From positions 1-8,078 of the forward strand of contig JBGSKV010000054.1 of the NCBI GenBank assembly GCA_041740975.1: a stretch of 8,078 nucleotides of DNA, read 5' to 3'. The DNA comes from JBGSKV01 sp041740975. Lineage in GTDB: Bacteria; Bdellovibrionota_B; Oligoflexia; Oligoflexales; JALZUQ01. The translations under genes were made by a program, and so were the position numbers. Below the pieces are notes generated by a model. The model was given only the letters and a program-made list of their open reading frames with translations, did no database searches and was not told the DNA's origin. Each line of letters begins with the position of its first letter. Within the stretch, counting starts at the first letter, position 1. Shown here one piece after another: positions 5,418 to 8,078 of this stretch.

Positions 5418-6906
5418 TCTTTGAGAGGATCTTGGGTATGCCAGACAGAATTCCGTGGAAGTTTTTTAATGGCTCGCCAACCTCAATTCCATTTTTTTTC
5501 ATCGAGTATTCGCGAATGGTGGATTCATGCCCGCCCGCCCGTTTTTTGACGACTGCAATCGATTTTTTGACCGAACCCAAGACTTCGAAATATCTGAAAA
5601 TAATGACGTTATCGGCTAAATAGCTTACGTCAACTGGCGAGCTCATTGTTGATCCCATAATGCCATGTAGCGCAACAATCATAATAGTGACGATATTTTT
5701 TTGGTTCAGATAACTAAGAAGCTCATGGAGCTGAATTACTAAAAACTTTTCTTCAGGCATAGCATTCAAATATCCGTTTAGGCTGTCAATAACGATATAT
5801 TTAATGCCGCCTTTTTCAACCGAGTCCCGTACTGTATGGATAAACTCTCCGGGGGCTACTTCGGCGGGATCGATCTTCTTTATTTTGATAAGTCCAGCCT
5901 CAACATATTTTTGAAGAGGTTGCTTAAGCGCCTCCGCGCGCTGGAAAAGCGAAGATACGCCTTCATCAAATGCAAATAGCATGGACTTTTCGCCGCGGCC
6001 GGCTGCGGTGCAGATATGCTGAGATGCAAAAGTGGATTTACCGGCTCCGGCGGGACCAATCACCAAAGTGCTGCTACCCCGATTGAGCCCCCCACCAAGA
6101 AGCTGATCAAGCCCATCAACACCGGTAGATGTGTGTTCGGTAGCAAGCATATCTTCTGTTGATTCTTCGGAATGTTCCGCAGCAATTAAACGTGGATAAA
6201 CCGCCAACCCACCCCTTTCGATAATAAAATCGTGAAAGCCACCGCGAAATTTGACACCGCGTAGTTTAATAACTCTCACGCGTCGACGCTCCGCACCATA
6301 TAAAGGTGACAGCTGCTCCAGCAAAACAACTCCGTGCGCGATACTTTGCAGCTGCAGATCGCCATCTGGTGCCGTTTTATCATCAAGAAGCATGACGGTA
6401 CAGTTGCGGCCAATAAAAAACTGTTTTAAACCCAAAATTTGCCGGCGATATTTGAGCGCATCCCTTGCGAGCAACCGCATCTCAGATAGCGAGTCAAAGA
6501 CTACGCGCGTTGGCTTGACCCTATCGACTTCTTCAAAGACGGATTTCGTCGTGCCACCAAGCTCAACTTCTGAAGGATGAAAAAAAGTATAATGCCCACC
6601 GGGAGTCATCTTTTCCTCAGGAAGCGCAAGTTCGTAAATCGCAACCTTGTCCAAATCCCATCCGTGTGACTTGGCGACGGCATAAATCTCTTCTTTGGTT
6701 TCTGACAATGTTACGTAAAGTCCCGACTCGCCGCACTTGACTCCTTCAAGAAGGAACTGCAGAGCCAGAGTCGTTTTGCCAGACCCAGGATCACCTTCCA
6801 CTAAATAAAATCGACTGCAGGGAAATCCACCATCTAGAATGTCGTCCAAACCTTCAATGCCAGTCGATGCGCGATTTTCGCGGTATGGATTAGATTGAGA
6901 TTCCAT
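5389..6906 (-). CDS. kaiC: KaiC-family double-domain ATPase
   Basis: RecA-like ATPase with two KaiC lobes, expected to form a hexamer; in cyanobacteria KaiC is the autokinase/ATPase core of the circadian clock. Numbered from the ATG at 6906 (505 residues). CI: Walker A GDPGSGKTT at 38-46, Walker B Asp138, and S68-E69 where cyanobacterial KaiC has the Glu-Glu pair. CII: Walker A GPAGAGKST at 284-292, D314-E315 at the equivalent pair, Walker B Asp374. Aligning the DNVIIFRYFE strand with the cyanobacterial TDTIILLQYVE places S428-Y429 at the Ser431-Thr432 phosphosites and S423 near Thr426. The SG.P motif of the A-loop region is present (about 488-491), but only about 11 residues follow, against about 22 in Synechococcus, so the KaiA-binding tail is short. 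A TTG at 6909 is possible, but AAGGA six bases before the ATG decides the start. No kaiA or kaiB is in the window. 'KaiC' here is the family name; a clock role is not shown. Confidence 0.9.
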   Translation of the reverse strand: MESQSNPYRENRASTGIEGLDDILDGGFPCSRFYLVEGDPGSGKTTLALQFLLEGVKCGESGLYVTLSETKEEIYAVAKSHGWDLDKVAIYELALPEEKMTPGGHYTFFHPSEVELGGTTKSVFEEVDRVKPTRVVFDSLSEMRLLARDALKYRRQILGLKQFFIGRNCTVMLLDDKTAPDGDLQLQSIAHGVVLLEQLSPLYGAERRRVRVIKLRGVKFRGGFHDFIIERGGLAVYPRLIAAEHSEESTEDMLATEHTSTGVDGLDQLLGGGLNRGSSTLVIGPAGAGKSTFASQHICTAAGRGEKSMLFAFDEGVSSLFQRAEALKQPLQKYVEAGLIKIKKIDPAEVAPGEFIHTVRDSVEKGGIKYIVIDSLNGYLNAMPEEKFLVIQLHELLSYLNQKNIVTIMIVALHGIMGSTMSSPVDVSYLADNVIIFRYFEVLGSVKKSIAVVKKRAGGHESTIREYSMKKNGIEVGEPLKNFHGILSGIPKILSKSESDLFAKV

Positions 6907-6912
6907 CAACAG

Positions 6913-6917
6913 TCCTT
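6913..6917 (-). promoter_or_regulatory. ribosome binding site deciding the kaiC start
   Basis: Minus-strand AAGGA is six bases before the ATG at 6906 but only three bases before the alternative TTG at 6909, so the ATG is preferred. Confidence 0.6.
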
Positions 6918-6945
6918 AACACTTAAAAAGAACCTACACTTTTCC

Positions 6946-6969
6946 CTTGTACAATAAAAATTGCACAAG
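6946..6969. repeat. 10+10 base inverted repeat upstream of kaiC (operator-like)
   Basis: The left arm CTTGTACAAT (6946-6955) and right arm ATTGCACAAG (6960-6969) are inverted copies with one mismatch, separated by AAAA. Each arm contains its own smaller dyad (TTGTACAA, and near-dyad TTGCACAA), so the element is two similar half-sites about 14 bases apart. It covers the -10 and most of the spacer of the likely kaiC promoter and ends 39 bases before the ATG. No T-tract follows in the direction of transcription, so it is not an intrinsic terminator. A dimeric regulator site is the simplest reading; which protein binds is unknown. Confidence 0.55.
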
Positions 6970-6979
6970 ACTCAGTAAA
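6951..6979 (-). promoter_or_regulatory. possible promoter of the kaiC-kinase operon
   Basis: On the minus strand TTTACT (6974-6979) and TATTGT (6951-6956) each match four of six consensus bases and are 17 bases apart. Transcription would start near 6944, giving a leader of just under 40 bases. The inverted repeat at 6946-6969 overlaps the -10 and spacer. The preceding gene on the same strand ends at 7121, and the 214-base gap between them shows no clear terminator, so read-through cannot be excluded. Confidence 0.38.
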
Positions 6980-7120
6980 CCTAGCAAAACCATGTCAGTC
7001 ACACAATGTTGGCAATTGACTACACTACCCCATAGTCCCGGCCGTAAAGTCTGGCAGGATAGCGCTTATATAGCTGATGTTTTTTTTAATTCAGCAGGTT
7101 ACGGAGAAAACTGTTCATGT

Positions 7121-8078
7121 CTAGAATTTAACTTCACCGTCAACAATTAAGAAAATCGTTTCCGAGTAAAATTCGATGTCATCAGATTCAGGCGCGATGA
7201 TCTTTGCCGTCACCATCGTCAATGCGGTGGCATAGAGACCCATAACAACATTTTCGACATTGGCAACGGAAGCTAAATAGTTTGGTACTGTTTTACCTTT
7301 CGTGATGAAAATGTCGAAATCAACCGTTTTGCCGGCGTTGGCACCAGCTTTGTATTTCAGTTTTCCGTCTAAAATTCCTCGCGCTAATGATGATGGTCTA
7401 AAGTTTTCTATCAGGTTGCCTTGACCGAAAACTAGATTCCCGTGATCATTTAAAATCTGACATGCGCCATGCGAACACGTCCACGACCGCTTAGTTGCCG
7501 CAACATCCAAATTGTTAAAAATTTCGGACTTTGTCGCTTCATCCAAATTGAGGCGAAAAAACAATCCGTCTTTAGTAAGAGAGTTCGAAGTTGCTTTAAC
7601 CTTTGTCTTAAGGAGAGGACCGGCGTCAACTCGGCGACCTTTTACGATCAGCATGGCATGACCTTTTTCGATACCGAGAAAAACATCATCTTTGAAGCCG
7701 GGGATAGATTTGGCAAGATTTAACATTTTCTTGCCTTTAATGGTAATTACTGCGGCGTCATCTATTGTGGTTACAACTTTCTTAGCAGAACTTAAACTAT
7801 CTATTTCTGACTTTACGAGTCTTTGATAATCCAAAACCTCATCTTTTGAGAGAGTCCCATCCAGCACTTTGCTTCTTAGGCTTTTCGCCTTACTGGCGAT
7901 GCGATTTGATGCTTGGACCGCTTTCCCCATTACCTTCACCGAACCTACTTTTATGGCGAATGCTTCACCGGTTGCGATCGCTACATTGAGCGCAAGCCAC
8001 GCGCCAGCTTTAACTCGCGAGATCGATTTGCCTTGAGCGTCTCGCCCTTCCACCAGATCCATCCAAGACTCACCCACC
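7121..8078 (-). CDS. C-terminal part of an unrecognised large protein, possible toxin-like module (partial)
   Basis: About 318 residues are visible; the frame is open to the right edge, so the true start lies outside. The first in-window GTG (8077) is likely an internal Val and is residue 1 below. Residues 1-60 (GESWMDLVEGRDAQGKSISR, then a Gly/Ala-rich hydrophobic stretch) resemble the pre-toxin linkers before the effector domain in some polymorphic toxins, where 'D...G.D..G..LS...R..A' precedes a small hydrophobic helix. Residues 62-105 are helical and Lys/Ser-rich. The C-terminal region has a strand with H140 (GHAMLIVKGRRVDAG) followed 60 residues later by RSWTCSHGACQIL (C201, H203, C206), an order of His then Cys seen in circularly permuted papain-fold (NlpC/P60- and LRAT-like) enzymes. 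A hydrophobic segment lies near 264-294. The function is not established; both domain suggestions are tentative. It is on the same strand as kaiC, 214 bases upstream of it. Confidence 0.75.
   Translation of the reverse strand, partial: VGESWMDLVEGRDAQGKSISRVKAGAWLALNVAIATGEAFAIKVGSVKVMGKAVQASNRIASKAKSLRSKVLDGTLSKDEVLDYQRLVKSEIDSLSSAKKVVTTIDDAAVITIKGKKMLNLAKSIPGFKDDVFLGIEKGHAMLIVKGRRVDAGPLLKTKVKATSNSLTKDGLFFRLNLDEATKSEIFNNLDVAATKRSWTCSHGACQILNDHGNLVFGQGNLIENFRPSSLARGILDGKLKYKAGANAGKTVDFDIFITKGKTVPNYLASVANVENVVMGLYATALTMVTAKIIAPESDDIEFYSETIFLIVDGEVKF

Noticed and set aside
5389..6906. RadA/Sms or DnaB-like RecA protein instead of KaiC
   Set aside because: Two complete RecA-like lobes, no zinc finger or Lon-like domain, and the C-terminal RYFE...SG.P block all favour the KaiC family.
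7080..7087. Run of eight T's on the plus strand as a possible terminator
   Set aside because: No stable hairpin directly precedes it (only a three-pair GCT/AGC stem), and no plus-strand gene is there to end.
6947..7150. Plus-strand 67-codon open frame between kaiC and the partial gene
   Set aside because: It has no good ribosome site, its composition is not protein-like, and it runs over the kaiC promoter dyad and into the opposite-strand gene. It is most likely chance.

Overview
The window looks like chromosome from a Gram-negative, moderately AT-leaning bacterium, most likely a predatory Bdellovibrio-type organism (Bdellovibrionota). This is an inference from the mix of genes: a von Willebrand A (VWA) lipoprotein with a Bdellovibrio/myxobacteria-style C-terminal module, a cysteine-rich minor pilin, a Tat-exported HiPIP, and a KaiC-type ATPase coupled to a soluble hybrid histidine kinase. 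No single sequence proves the taxon. There are no RNA genes, insertion sequences, CRISPR arrays or tRNA-like structures that I can see, and no gene-free stretch longer than about 215 bases.

Layout. (1) 75-2206, plus strand: three genes for exported proteins, namely a VWA-domain lipoprotein, a type IV pilin-like protein with six cysteines, and a small periplasmic or secreted four-cysteine protein of unknown function. (2) 2257-3125, minus strand: a Tat-exported high-potential iron-sulfur protein followed 29 bases later by a two-helix potassium channel, probably one transcript. (3) 3126-3288: a compact divergent control region with a good minus-strand promoter, a perfect 12-base palindrome inside its spacer, and a strong Fur-type box just in front of the next gene. 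(4) 3289-3747, plus strand: an OsmC/Ohr-family peroxidase. (5) 3768-6906, minus strand: kaiC followed by a hybrid histidine kinase, overlapping by 29 bases and so probably translationally coupled. A 10+10 base inverted repeat overlaps the likely kaiC promoter. (6) 7121-8078, minus strand: the C-terminal part of a large unrecognised protein that runs off the right edge. It may carry a polymorphic-toxin-like linker and a His-then-Cys arrangement suggestive of a permuted papain-fold domain.

How the parts may work together. The HiPIP/OsmC block reads as redox or iron-stress functions around a shared regulatory region. The kaiC-kinase pair is the most interesting unit: a double-RecA KaiC with an altered phosphorylation pair (Ser-Tyr instead of Ser-Thr), one of the two N-terminal-lobe catalytic glutamates replaced by Ser, and a shortened tail, with no kaiA or kaiB in the window. 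Its coupled kinase starts with a receiver-like domain that lacks the phospho-acceptor aspartate. This suggests a KaiA-independent, clock-like or energy-sensing switch feeding a phosphorelay whose output lies elsewhere.
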